From contig NZ_NFJK01000001.1 of NCBI RefSeq assembly GCF_002159845.1, positions 186,001-250,000 on the forward strand: a stretch of 64,000 nucleotides of DNA, given 5' to 3'. Under the pieces are notes generated by a model. That model ran no database searches. It was not told the DNA's origin and was given only the letters and a program-made list of their open reading frames with translations. The stretch comes from Anaeromassilibacillus sp. An250 (lineage in GTDB: Bacteria > Bacillota > Clostridia > Oscillospirales > Acutalibacteraceae). A program made the position numbers and the translations under genes. Of this stretch, positions 1 to 8,015 are shown one piece after another (position 1 is the stretch's first letter; each line of letters opens with the position of its first letter).

Positions 1-777
1 ATGTCTACCATTGCGGAACGTACGGAAGAGGATATCGACTACAAAGGGCGTTTCAAAAAGCGCGATATCGACGAACAGCCGAACGTGACCTCTGCAATTT
101 CCCATGCCACCGTTACAACCGCGCACGATCTCGGCGCTGTAGCGATCATGACTGTATCCAAATCCGGTAAGACTGCGCGCATGATTTCGAAATACCGTCC
201 GTGCTGTCCCATTATCAGCGGCACAACAGACCCCACGGTCCTCCGTCAGATGAACCTCTCCTGGGGCGTCATCCCGATCATGGTGGACGAAAAAGACAAC
301 ACGGATGAGCTGTTCAACCACGTCGTAGACGTTGCACGCAACAGGGGCCTCGTGAAAAACGGCGACTTGACCGTTATCACTGCCGGCGTACCGCTCGGAG
401 TCTCCGGCACCACCAACCTTTTGAAGGTTCAGCTGGTTGGCGACGTTCTTCTCTCTGGCATGGGTGTGACGAAAAACATTGCTTGCGGCAATCTTTGCGT
501 CTGCAATAATGAAGAGGAAGCGCTCGCCAAGTTTAAAACCGGCGATATTCTGGTCATCCCGCAAACGACCAACCGGGTGCTCAACTTGATGAAGTCTGCA
601 ACCGGTATTATCACCGAGCAGGGCGGCGCCAACTCGCATGCAGCGATCGTCGGGCTTGCGCTGGATAAGCCGGTCATTGCCGGCGCGGAACATGCCACAC
701 AGATTCTGAAAAGCGGCACGACGGTTACGCTGGATGCATCCCGTGGCATTGTTTTCAGCGGAATTACACAGCAATAA
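1..777 (+). CDS. pyk: Pyruvate kinase, C-terminal part (5' end outside window)
   Basis: This is the 3' part of a pyruvate kinase gene, the last step of glycolysis (PEP + ADP to pyruvate + ATP). The frame is open at the first base, and the leading Met lies inside the conserved segment that ends the catalytic barrel (MSTIAERTE), so the true start is upstream. Residues about 25-145 form the C-terminal alpha/beta regulatory domain (SGKTARMISKYRPCCPI). Residues about 155-255 are an extra PEP-utiliser mobile-domain homologue with GGANSHAAIVG at 208-218, as in Bacillus and clostridial enzymes. A hairpin terminator follows the stop. The identification is secure and only the N-terminal half is missing. 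Confidence 0.95.
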   Translation: MSTIAERTEEDIDYKGRFKKRDIDEQPNVTSAISHATVTTAHDLGAVAIMTVSKSGKTARMISKYRPCCPIISGTTDPTVLRQMNLSWGVIPIMVDEKDNTDELFNHVVDVARNRGLVKNGDLTVITAGVPLGVSGTTNLLKVQLVGDVLLSGMGVTKNIACGNLCVCNNEEEALAKFKTGDILVIPQTTNRVLNLMKSATGIITEQGGANSHAAIVGLALDKPVIAGAEHATQILKSGTTVTLDASRGIVFSGITQQ

Positions 778-805
778 ATCATATAGACGCATTCGATTCA
801 ACAGA

Positions 806-848
806 AAGCCTGTACCGACTACAACAGCGGTACAGGCTTCTTATTTTG
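806..848 (+). terminator. Rho-independent terminator of pyk
   Basis: A 12-bp perfect stem (AAGCCTGTACCG paired with CGGTACAGGCTT) with a 10-base loop lies 29 bases after the pyk stop and is followed by CTTATTTTG. Confidence 0.85.
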
Positions 849-927
849 TCTTCCCTGGCCAAGCATTCCCGGAAGACATCTCTTATAAAATAATATGGAA
901 TTGCCAAAGGGCTTTTCCTTAAACCCT

Positions 928-1536
928 TTACTCCGTGCGTCCTACGTCATTGATCCTGCGGATCACGCGGCAGGGATTGCCGACCGCGACGCAGTTTTCC
1001 GGAATATCCTTTGTGACGACGCTTCCCGCTCCGATCACGCTCCCTCTTCCAATTCTTACGCCAGGCAAGAGGATGGCACCTCCGCCAATCCAGCAACCGT
1101 CCCCGATCGTCACTGGAAGCGCGTATGTCCTGCAAAAATATTCGCCGCTCTCCGGGTCCCAATCGGGCGTCAGGCGCTCCTTCAGCTCCACCGGATGTGT
1201 CGCTGTATAAATCTGCACATTTGATGCAATCAGCACATTGTTACCAATTTCAATCCGATTGCAATCCACAAAGGTACAGTTCATATTGATCGAGACATTG
1301 TTGCCAAGGTAGATATTGCATCCATAATCGCATGTGAAAGAGCTTCCAATGGATACATTGGACCCGATTCCGCCCAACATCTCCTCTAAAATTTTCCGTT
1401 TCTCTTCCTTCTGATCGTATGGCAGGGCATTGTAGGCGGCTAAAAGCCTCCGTGCCTTGCTCTTAAAGCCCAAAAAGATGGGTGCATGGCAATCATACCA
1501 TTCCCCCGACATACACTTCTCCCATTCGTTTTTCAT
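928..1536 (-). CDS. Maltose/galactoside-type sugar O-acetyltransferase
   Basis: This cytoplasmic enzyme of the left-handed parallel beta-helix family transfers acetyl from acetyl-CoA to a sugar or related hydroxyl acceptor. The 202 residues match the usual length of the maltose O-acetyltransferase group. The N-terminal helical segment starts MKNEWEKCMSGEWYD, and hexapeptide repeats follow from about residue 55. The helix is interrupted by the loop holding IYTATHPVELKERL, whose His is the usual catalytic residue, and it ends with GSVIGAGSVVTKDIP and VGNPCRVIR. The ATG at 1536 is preferred because GGGAAGG sits 10 bases upstream; a GTG at 1545 is too close to it. The gene stands alone and its real substrate is unknown. 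Confidence 0.9.
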   Translation of the reverse strand: MKNEWEKCMSGEWYDCHAPIFLGFKSKARRLLAAYNALPYDQKEEKRKILEEMLGGIGSNVSIGSSFTCDYGCNIYLGNNVSINMNCTFVDCNRIEIGNNVLIASNVQIYTATHPVELKERLTPDWDPESGEYFCRTYALPVTIGDGCWIGGGAILLPGVRIGRGSVIGAGSVVTKDIPENCVAVGNPCRVIRRINDVGRTE

Positions 1537-1732
1537 GAATATCACGCCTTCCCTTTTCTATGATCTTCAAATCAACCATGCACAAAATTATAACCGGAAC
1601 GATTTTGCGGTTTTTCTATCCTATGCAAGCATGTGCAGCATCAATCCCTCACTCCATTCCCTATATGATAAAAGATGTCCCAAAGCAAGCAGAACCATCT
1701 GTTGCCCTGAGACACCTTCAATCTTTATGCAA

Positions 1733-3136
1733 TTATACAGGATGTACCTGCTTTTCCGCATTGGACAGCGCGCTGTTGATGCCATATTCCGCATCCCTAC
1801 GCTTTTTGAAAAAGTCCAATGCCACCTTCGGGAACTGTGCATAGGAGAGCACGTCCTCTTCCTGCTCAGACCACTCAGCGATCTCCGAACGAAGCTTCTC
1901 CAGCTCCGGCTCCAGCAGGTCGGCCGGGCGGCAGGTGATCGGCTTCTCGTCGCCAATGATCTTCTTGCGGAACTCCGGATCGATGGTCACCGGCGTGGTA
2001 CCGTATTTCCCAGCGACAAGATCCTTGAATTCCTTTGTGCACATCTTATAGCGTTCACCAGTGATAACGTTATACACCGCCTGTGTACCGACAATCTGCG
2101 AGGTCGGCGTAACCAGCGGCGGATAACCGGCGTCCTTGCGCACGCGCGGCACCTCTTTGAGCACGTCTTCAAGCTTATCCGCCTTGCCCGCCTGCTTCAG
2201 CTGGGACAACAGGTTGGACAGCATGCCGCCCGGGACCTGATACACCAACGCTTTGGTGTTGGTCGCCAGCATGGACGGGTCCAGCAGGCCGCTTTCAATA
2301 TACTTCGCGCGCAGCGGCATGAAATACTCGCGAATTTCATTCAACAATTTGAGGTCAAGGCCGGTATCGTATTTGGTGCCCTGGAGGGCCGCCACCATGG
2401 ACTCGGTCGGCGCATGCGAAGTGCCCAGCGCCAGCGGCGACATTGCCGTGTCGATCATATCCACACCGGCCTCAATACCCTTCAGCATGCACATGCAAGC
2501 CAAGCCGGATGTATAATGCGTATGCAATTGGATCGGAATCTTGACCGCACCCTTCAACGCCTTGACCAAGTCATAGGTCTCATAGGGAGTGAGCAAAGCG
2601 GCCATATCCTTGATGCAGATGGAATCCGCACCCGCATTTTCAATGCGCTTCGCGTATTTCACATAATAGTCCGTGGTAAAGACCGGACCGGTGGTATAGG
2701 AAATGGCAACCTGCGCATGGCCGCCTTCCTTTTTCGCCGCGCGGATGGCGGTCTGTAAATTCTTAATATCGTTCAGCGCGTCAAAAATACGGATGATGTC
2801 GATGCCGTTTGCAATGGAACGCTGCACCAGATATTCTACAACATCGTCCGCATAGTGGCGGTATCCCAGCATATTCTGGCCGCGGAACAGCATTTGCAAC
2901 TTGGTATGCGGGCAATGCTTGCGGATGGTGCGCAAACGCTCCCATGGATCTTCATTCAAAAAGCGCAAGCAGGCGTCATAAGTCGCGCCGCCCCAGCATT
3001 CCAACGAATGATAGCCGACCTGATCCAGCTTTTCCAAAATCGGCAACATATCGCCGATCGGCATTCTGGTGGCAATCAGGGACTGGTGCGCGTCACGAAG
3101 TACCACTTCGGTAATTCCAATTTTTTTATTAGCCAT
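1733..3136 (-). CDS. Pyruvate/oxaloacetate carboxyltransferase subunit (OadA/PycB/transcarboxylase 5S type)
   Basis: This subunit exchanges a carboxyl group between biotin and pyruvate/oxaloacetate. Its 467 residues form a TIM-barrel carboxyltransferase followed by the conserved PYC/OADA helical domain. Visible landmarks are LRDAHQS at 13-19 (metal-binding Asp15), IKDM at 175-178 with the Lys that is carbamylated in homologues, and HTH at 205-207 (metal ligands). Unlike full OadA, no biotinyl domain is fused at the C-terminus; the biotin carrier is the adjacent gene. It is the last gene of a three-gene operon (carboxyltransferase, carrier, this subunit). No sodium-pump beta subunit (OadB) is near, so a soluble transcarboxylase or carboxylase role is as likely as oxaloacetate decarboxylase. 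Confidence 0.9.
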   Translation of the reverse strand: MANKKIGITEVVLRDAHQSLIATRMPIGDMLPILEKLDQVGYHSLECWGGATYDACLRFLNEDPWERLRTIRKHCPHTKLQMLFRGQNMLGYRHYADDVVEYLVQRSIANGIDIIRIFDALNDIKNLQTAIRAAKKEGGHAQVAISYTTGPVFTTDYYVKYAKRIENAGADSICIKDMAALLTPYETYDLVKALKGAVKIPIQLHTHYTSGLACMCMLKGIEAGVDMIDTAMSPLALGTSHAPTESMVAALQGTKYDTGLDLKLLNEIREYFMPLRAKYIESGLLDPSMLATNTKALVYQVPGGMLSNLLSQLKQAGKADKLEDVLKEVPRVRKDAGYPPLVTPTSQIVGTQAVYNVITGERYKMCTKEFKDLVAGKYGTTPVTIDPEFRKKIIGDEKPITCRPADLLEPELEKLRSEIAEWSEQEEDVLSYAQFPKVALDFFKKRRDAEYGINSALSNAEKQVHPV

Positions 3137-3179
3137 AGTTTTGATATGTCCCTCCTAAATGTTATTCAATGAAAAGCTC

Positions 3180-3539
3180 TTACTGGAGGGAAACAAGCGC
3201 CGTTCCGGACTCAACGCTGTCGCCCTTGTTGACATGGACAGCCGCAACGGTCGCGTCATGGGGTGCCATAATCTCATTTTCCATCTTCATCGCTTCCAAA
3301 ATCACCAGGATGTCGCCCTTCTTGACCGCCTGGCCAACCTTTACATCAATGGACATAATCGTGCCCGGCATGGGAGAAGAAATGACCTCTGCGCCGGCAG
3401 CCGGCGCAGGCGCTTTCGGAGCGGGAGCCGCCTTGGGTGCCGGAGCGGCAGCCGGGACCGCAGGAGCAGCACCGCCGCTGACCTCTTCCACCTGCACATC
3501 ATAAGGCGTGCCGTTTACCGTAATTCTGAGCGTTTTCAT
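3180..3539 (-). CDS. Biotin carboxyl carrier subunit (1.3S/GcdC type)
   Basis: This 119-residue carrier protein ferries carboxyl groups between the two flanking carboxyltransferase subunits. The first 20 residues (MKTLRITVNGTPYDVQVEEV) form the short strand-rich segment typical of decarboxylase gamma and transcarboxylase 1.3S subunits. Residues 22-50 are a flexible Ala/Pro/Lys linker. Residues 52-119 are a biotinyl domain with SSPMPGTI and EAMKMEN, and Lys85 is the expected biotinylation site. The length is close to that of the Propionibacterium 1.3S subunit. The gene lies 39 bases after the upstream gene and 43 before the next, so the three are very probably co-transcribed. Confidence 0.93.
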   Translation of the reverse strand: MKTLRITVNGTPYDVQVEEVSGGAAPAVPAAAPAPKAAPAPKAPAPAAGAEVISSPMPGTIMSIDVKVGQAVKKGDILVILEAMKMENEIMAPHDATVAAVHVNKGDSVESGTALVSLQ

Positions 3540-3578
3540 ATTGTGATCCTCCTGACAGTAATGACAAAATTTTAATGC

Positions 3579-4934
3579 TTAGATCTGAATATTCGAATGC
3601 TTCTTCGGCAATCTGGAAACGCGCTTTCCTTCCAACATTTCAAGGTTGGCGATCACTTTCGCGCGCGTTTCGGCCGGGTCAATGATATCTTCAATAAAGC
3701 CTTCGGCAGCCGCTGCAAACGGCGTTGCCTCGGTCGCTTTGTATTCCTCAATCAGCTTATTGCGGGCCTCTTTGGTATTGCCAGATTTCTTCAGCCGGTC
3801 GCTCCACAGGAACATCGCCGCTGTCTGCGGCGCCAACGGGCAAACAACCGCATTGGCCCAGGCCATCGTGTAGTCGGCATTCGCACCGCGTCCAGCAATT
3901 GCAACATACACCGGGCCATATGCTTCGCCCGTGATCACGGTAATCTTTGCCGTGGTCGCCTCCGAATAGGCGTTGCTTAACTTCGACGCTTCACGCACCG
4001 AAGTGAACTCTTTCGCATCCACCAGCGTGACCACCGGGATGGAAAACGCATCGCAGAAACGAACAAACCGCGCCGCTTTGGAGCAGGAATCTACGTCCAG
4101 CACCCCGTTCAATGCAGTAACGCCCACTGTAGAGCCACCAATCTGCGTCAGACCTGTGACCGCAGATGTGCCAAACGCACCGTTTAACTCCATAAAGCTT
4201 CCTTTGTCGGAAATCGCCTCTACGATCTTCTTTGTATCCGCTCCGGCTGTGATAGCCGTATCCGAAGGATCGGAAGATTCAAACACCGGCGCGCCGGCCA
4301 AATTATTGGAAGGCAAAACGGCAAGTAACTTGCGTACCTGCATCATTGCCTCCTGATCGTCTTTCGCCACCACATGGCAGATGCCCAGCTTTGCGGCATC
4401 TTCCGCCGTACCGTCTTTGCCCGTGGTATCAATCGTCAGCTGCGCCTTTTTCGTCATGACAACAATATCGGCACTCGCCGCGATCATTGCAGAAGTGCCC
4501 AGGCAGGGGCCAAGCACAAGGGAAATCTGCGGAACAACACCGGAAAGGTTGTTGTTTCCCAATAAGATCTCCCCATAGGCGGCCAGCATATCCGCCCCTT
4601 GGTTTAAGCGGCCTCCGATGGAATCGTAGATCCCCACCACCGGCGAGCCGGTCTTGACCGCCAAATCATAAATCTTTTTGATCTTCGCTGCCTGCGCCTT
4701 CGACATTGCGCCGCCATCCACATCGCTGTTCTGGACAAAGGCGTACGCCGGGCAACCATCCACTTCGCCGTAGCCGGCAACCACTTCTGCAGAGCCGTCG
4801 CCCGACTTTGCAAAGCCGTCAACCTCATTAAAGGTTCCTTCGTCAAACAAAGCGGTGATACATTGGAACCCCTTTGTTTTTGCCGCAGCCTCGCGAAACG
4901 CTTGTAGCCGTTCTGCACTGCTTCCTGTGCTCAT
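3579..4934 (-). CDS. Acyl-CoA carboxyltransferase subunit (12S / methylmalonyl-CoA decarboxylase alpha type)
   Basis: This protein has the duplicated crotonase-like fold of the AccD/PccB/MmdA superfamily, which moves carboxyl between biotin and an acyl-CoA. Landmarks are SIGGRLNQGADMLAAYGEIL in the first domain and GRGANADYTMAWANAVVCPL in the second. At 451 residues it is about 60 shorter than usual; the shortening is at the N-terminus, which lacks the long helical lead-in. It is the promoter-proximal gene of the operon with the biotin carrier and the pyruvate-type carboxyltransferase, an arrangement that matches methylmalonyl-CoA:pyruvate transcarboxylase. The exact acyl-CoA substrate cannot be read from the sequence. 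Confidence 0.88.
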   Translation of the reverse strand: MSTGSSAERLQAFREAAAKTKGFQCITALFDEGTFNEVDGFAKSGDGSAEVVAGYGEVDGCPAYAFVQNSDVDGGAMSKAQAAKIKKIYDLAVKTGSPVVGIYDSIGGRLNQGADMLAAYGEILLGNNNLSGVVPQISLVLGPCLGTSAMIAASADIVVMTKKAQLTIDTTGKDGTAEDAAKLGICHVVAKDDQEAMMQVRKLLAVLPSNNLAGAPVFESSDPSDTAITAGADTKKIVEAISDKGSFMELNGAFGTSAVTGLTQIGGSTVGVTALNGVLDVDSCSKAARFVRFCDAFSIPVVTLVDAKEFTSVREASKLSNAYSEATTAKITVITGEAYGPVYVAIAGRGANADYTMAWANAVVCPLAPQTAAMFLWSDRLKKSGNTKEARNKLIEEYKATEATPFAAAAEGFIEDIIDPAETRAKVIANLEMLEGKRVSRLPKKHSNIQI

Positions 4935-5061
4935 GATGATAACTCCTCCATTCTATCGATTGGTGCCACCCTGCTTGTCCACCAGAACAACGGAGCAGAG
5001 CAGATAAAAATTCCATAAAAACATTCCGCAATAAAATAAATAGATTATTACAATTGTTTTT

Positions 5062-5090
5062 ATTATAATATATTCCAAAAGTCTTGACAA
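5062..5090 (-). promoter_or_regulatory. Sigma-A type promoter for the carboxyltransferase operon
   Basis: On the minus strand TTGTCA (5085-5090) and TATAAT (5062-5067) are separated by exactly 17 bases, about 130 bases upstream of the first gene of the operon. Confidence 0.7.
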
Positions 5091-5112
5091 GAGTTTCTTG
5101 GGCAATTCGTCC

Positions 5113-5502
5113 TCAATCTTTACAGATTTTTACAATTTTTGACAAATCACAAACAAACTTTCTCCCTTCTGCGAGGAATCCGGATGCTTTTAACAGCGTT
5201 CCTAAGCCTGGAACTTCGGTTTCGATGCGGTAGGCTCCCTTGTTTGCGCCATAGGACGCGGCCGCACGCATCAAACTGTCCGAACAGATCCGGGCGTTTA
5301 AGTCCGGCTGCTCCAGATTGGAACCGAACACCTCCATCTTCCGCATCCGCAGAACAGAGTCCTTTACATCCACAGCCACATAGCCGAGTTCATCGGCCGG
5401 ATCGCCCATCATCAAAACGGCGGCGTGGTCTCCTTTGTCCGGCAGGTCTGCCAGCAGCTCTTGGACCCGCTTGGGATCTTGCAGCGGAAGTATGGTAATC
5501 AT
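5113..5502 (-). CDS. Small conserved-looking protein of unknown function
   Basis: I do not recognise this 129-residue protein with certainty. It begins MITILPLQDPKRVQELLADL and has no signal peptide or membrane segment. The alternating strands and helices, and a C-terminal stretch in which GYVAVDVKD, MRKMEVF and a Gly-rich segment appear, recall a minimal GNAT-like fold, but no acetyl-CoA loop is clear. The start is supported by GGAAAGGGGAAAC about 6 bases before the ATG. Its first 113 bases overlap the 3' end of rluB in another frame, which is unusual. It is the last gene of the scpA-to-rluB run and is followed by the promoter region of the convergently placed next operon. Confidence 0.6.
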   Translation of the reverse strand: MITILPLQDPKRVQELLADLPDKGDHAAVLMMGDPADELGYVAVDVKDSVLRMRKMEVFGSNLEQPDLNARICSDSLMRAAASYGANKGAYRIETEVPGLGTLLKASGFLAEGRKFVCDLSKIVKICKD

Positions 5503-6274
5503 GTTTTGTTTCCCCTTTCCGGTTCATTTGGTTTTGTTGCGCCCGTTTGTCCGCTTTCGCGCCCGCCATCAGGCGCTTGACTTCATCGGCTGTGAGCTCC
5601 CGCCATTTTCCCGGCTGAAGCATCCCAAGGCGCACGGGGCCAATGGCAATCCGTTTGAGACGTGCGACTTCAAGTCCCAATGCCTCGCACATTTTCCGGA
5701 TTTCGCGGTTGCGCCCTTCATAGAGCACCATTTCCAGCACCACGCGCCCAGGTTCCTGGGAAAGCACCCGCACATCGGCTGGGGCCGTCTTTCTGCCCTC
5801 GATCTCTATGCCCACCGCCATCTGCGTGAGCTGGTCTTCTGTAATCGAAGGCCGCACGGTTACGCGGTATGTCTTCGGCACATGCTTGGAAGGATGCATC
5901 ATCGCGTTGGCAAACGCGCCGTCATTTGTCATCAGCAGAAGTCCCTCGGAGTCCCGGTCGAGCCGTCCCACGGGGTAAACCCGCTCTGGAATTTCCTGGA
6001 CAAGTTCTGCCACGCATTTGCGGTCCATCTCGTCGCTCATCGTCGTAATAAAGCCGCGCGGTTTGTGCAGCATAATATACACTTCCTGCACATGGGATTC
6101 CACCGGCTTCCCCTTCACCGTGACCTTGTCCTTTTTGGGGTCTACCTTATCCCCAATCTTGGCCACAGACCCATTGACGCGCACTTCGCCGGCCGCGATC
6201 ATCTCCTCCGCCTTGCGCCGGGAGGCAATGCCGCAGTCGGCGAGCATTTTCTGTAATCGTACCTCTTTAGCCAT
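5390..6274 (-). CDS. rluB: RluB-family 23S rRNA pseudouridine synthase
   Basis: This enzyme converts a uridine in 23S rRNA to pseudouridine. The protein has an N-terminal S4 RNA-binding domain (residues about 2-60, QKMLADCGIASRRKAEEMI) and the RsuA/RluB catalytic domain with GRLDRDSEGLLLMTNDG, containing the catalytic Asp, and YEGRNREIRKMC. The start at 6274 has AAAGGA 10 bases upstream. An ATG at 6301 that overlaps the stop of the upstream dac gene (ATGA) is an alternative. The last 38 residues are Arg/Ala/Gly-rich and overlap the next gene in a different frame. They may be a basic tail or the result of a late frameshift. Confidence 0.92.
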   Translation of the reverse strand: MAKEVRLQKMLADCGIASRRKAEEMIAAGEVRVNGSVAKIGDKVDPKKDKVTVKGKPVESHVQEVYIMLHKPRGFITTMSDEMDRKCVAELVQEIPERVYPVGRLDRDSEGLLLMTNDGAFANAMMHPSKHVPKTYRVTVRPSITEDQLTQMAVGIEIEGRKTAPADVRVLSQEPGRVVLEMVLYEGRNREIRKMCEALGLEVARLKRIAIGPVRLGMLQPGKWRELTADEVKRLMAGAKADKRAQQNQMNRKGETKHDYHTSAARSQAGPRAAGRPAGQRRPRRRFDDGRSGR

Positions 6275-6297
6275 CCATTCAACATCCTTTACCAATT

Positions 6298-7461
6298 TCA
6301 TTCAATCTGAAAAAAGGTCCGCACGGCCTCCACCAGCCGTTCCCATAAGCTCTTTTCCCTGGGAGTCTGTTCCGCGCATCCCTGTGCGGTCAAAACAGTT
6401 TCCGCGATCTCCTGCCCGTCCAGGATATAGCGCACCCGGCCCACCGCCTGTTGTTCCATCACAGGCGCATATACAAAACGCGGCAATTCCACAATGCGCT
6501 TGACCCGTTCGGCGGCGCCCCGCGGGATCACCACCACCTCGCCTGCGCTCCCCCGCACCTGAACCGAACGGGCCAACCCGCCGGTGACCGGAAGGCTTGC
6601 CATATACCCGCTGTCGTCCACTGGGTAGCACTCCAATTTGGAAAACCCATCATTCAAAAGCGCCATATGGTCGTTCCAATCATCCGGGGCGTTCAGCGTC
6701 ACCGCAATCAAACGGATACCGTCGCGCTCCGCCGCTGAAACGAGGCAGCGCCCCGACTTTTTTGTAAAGCCGGTTTTCACACCAGTACATCCCTCATACA
6801 AGTTCAAAAGCTTATTGTGATTGGTATACCTGCGGGTTTGATCCGGGGTTATGAAAGAAATATTCATCGCTTTCTGGCCCACAATGGCGGCAAAATCCGG
6901 ATTTTTCATAGCCGCCGCAGCCAAAGTCGCCATGTCGCGCGCCGTAGAATAATGCGCGTCGTCGTCCAGACCAGAAGGGGTGACAAAATGCGTATGTTCC
7001 ATGCCCAGCTCCTGGGCACGCTGGTTCATTTTCTCTGCAAAAGCTTCCGTTGATCCAGAAATCGCGATGGCCGCAGAATTGGCTGCATCATTGCCAGAGA
7101 CAATGAGCATCCCCGCCGCCAAACTTTTCAGAGTCAGCTGATCGCCAGGCTGCAACCCCATGGACGAGCCTTCCACGCGTACCATTTCATCGGTAATGGT
7201 AACCACTGGATCGTCCGCCGCCGCGGTTTCCAAGGCGATCAAAGCGGTCATGATCTTGGTTGTACTGGCCATGGACCGTTGTTCGTCCGCGTTTTTCTCG
7301 TAGAGCACCTTTCCGCTGTCCACATGGATCACAATCGCCGCCTGCGCGGAGACTTGAGGCCCCCCTTCCGCAAATGCGGCCGGAGCGGCACTGACGGATA
7401 GAAAAAAGCTCACAACGCCTGCCAGAATTGCACATAATGATTTTTTACACAAAGCAACCAC
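6298..7461 (-). CDS. dacF: D-alanyl-D-alanine carboxypeptidase (DacF/PBP5-like)
   Basis: This is a secreted, low-molecular-weight penicillin-binding protein that trims the terminal D-Ala from peptidoglycan stem peptides. A signal peptide ends around AAFA (residue 31). The serine peptidase triad is complete: STTK at 66-69, SGN at 122-124 and KTG at 229-231. A C-terminal beta-rich domain follows and ends in a short amphipathic segment (RLVEAVRTFFQIE) that would anchor it to the membrane face. The start is GTG at 7461; a TTG at 7452 with AGGTGG upstream is a good alternative. Its place next to ytfJ and scpAB matches the dacF neighbourhood of sporulating Firmicutes and suggests a part in spore or vegetative wall maturation. 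Confidence 0.93.
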   Translation of the reverse strand: MVALCKKSLCAILAGVVSFFLSVSAAPAAFAEGGPQVSAQAAIVIHVDSGKVLYEKNADEQRSMASTTKIMTALIALETAAADDPVVTITDEMVRVEGSSMGLQPGDQLTLKSLAAGMLIVSGNDAANSAAIAISGSTEAFAEKMNQRAQELGMEHTHFVTPSGLDDDAHYSTARDMATLAAAAMKNPDFAAIVGQKAMNISFITPDQTRRYTNHNKLLNLYEGCTGVKTGFTKKSGRCLVSAAERDGIRLIAVTLNAPDDWNDHMALLNDGFSKLECYPVDDSGYMASLPVTGGLARSVQVRGSAGEVVVIPRGAAERVKRIVELPRFVYAPVMEQQAVGRVRYILDGQEIAETVLTAQGCAEQTPREKSLWERLVEAVRTFFQIE

Positions 7462-7509
7462 CTGCCCATAAAGGTATATGCAGGCGGCTGCGCAATTTAG
7501 TATTCGATT

Positions 7510-7935
7510 TTATTCGGCTGGGGATTCCGCCGCTTTCTCCGCTTTTTTCGCCTTTTTTTCTTCGCTTTTCTTGCTCACAATCCCGCTGATCTTATCCACA
7601 ACGTCCGGCACCATGCCGACAATCCGGTCAGCCGAGCTATTATACGGGTCGATCTGCAAAAGCTTGACATTGCCGTTGGAGATCGTAAGAAACGCAATCG
7701 GATTGATGGAGATCCCTGCGCCCGTGCCGCCGCCGAAAAATTCTTTTTCGCTCTGCACCTTGGAGGGGAAATCCGAGCCGCCGGAGGCAAAGCCATAGGA
7801 AATTTTCGAAATGGGTATGATGATGGTTCCGTCCGGGGCCGTAATCGGGTCCCCCACAATGGAATTGACGTCCACCATCTGCTTGATTTTTTCCAAAGTG
7901 GTATTCATCATGCCTTCAATTGGATGGTCGCTCAT
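7510..7935 (-). CDS. ytfJ: YtfJ/GerW-family sporulation protein
   Basis: This 141-residue protein belongs to the YtfJ/GerW family, whose members in Bacillus are sporulation proteins needed for normal spore germination. The conserved N-terminus MSDHPIEGMMNTTLEKIKQM and the core GDPITAPDGTIIIPISKISY and GGGTGAGISINPIAFL are all present. The tail is Lys/Ala/Glu-rich. It sits between DUF2953 (the YtfI counterpart) and dac, the usual gene order. Its presence argues that the organism forms spores or descends from spore formers. Confidence 0.93.
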   Translation of the reverse strand: MSDHPIEGMMNTTLEKIKQMVDVNSIVGDPITAPDGTIIIPISKISYGFASGGSDFPSKVQSEKEFFGGGTGAGISINPIAFLTISNGNVKLLQIDPYNSSADRIVGMVPDVVDKISGIVSKKSEEKKAKKAEKAAESPAE

Positions 7936-8015
7936 TTTGATACACCGCCTTTTTCAATTTGGTTTGCTTCTTTTATCCACATACCGTAAAAGGTTGATCC
8001 GGGCAAAATTTTGTT

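Noticed and set aside
1457-2758. A 433-codon open frame on the plus strand
   Set aside because: It lies antisense to the pyruvate-type carboxyltransferase gene, whose protein is clearly conserved. The plus-strand product has biased, repeat-like composition and no ribosome site.
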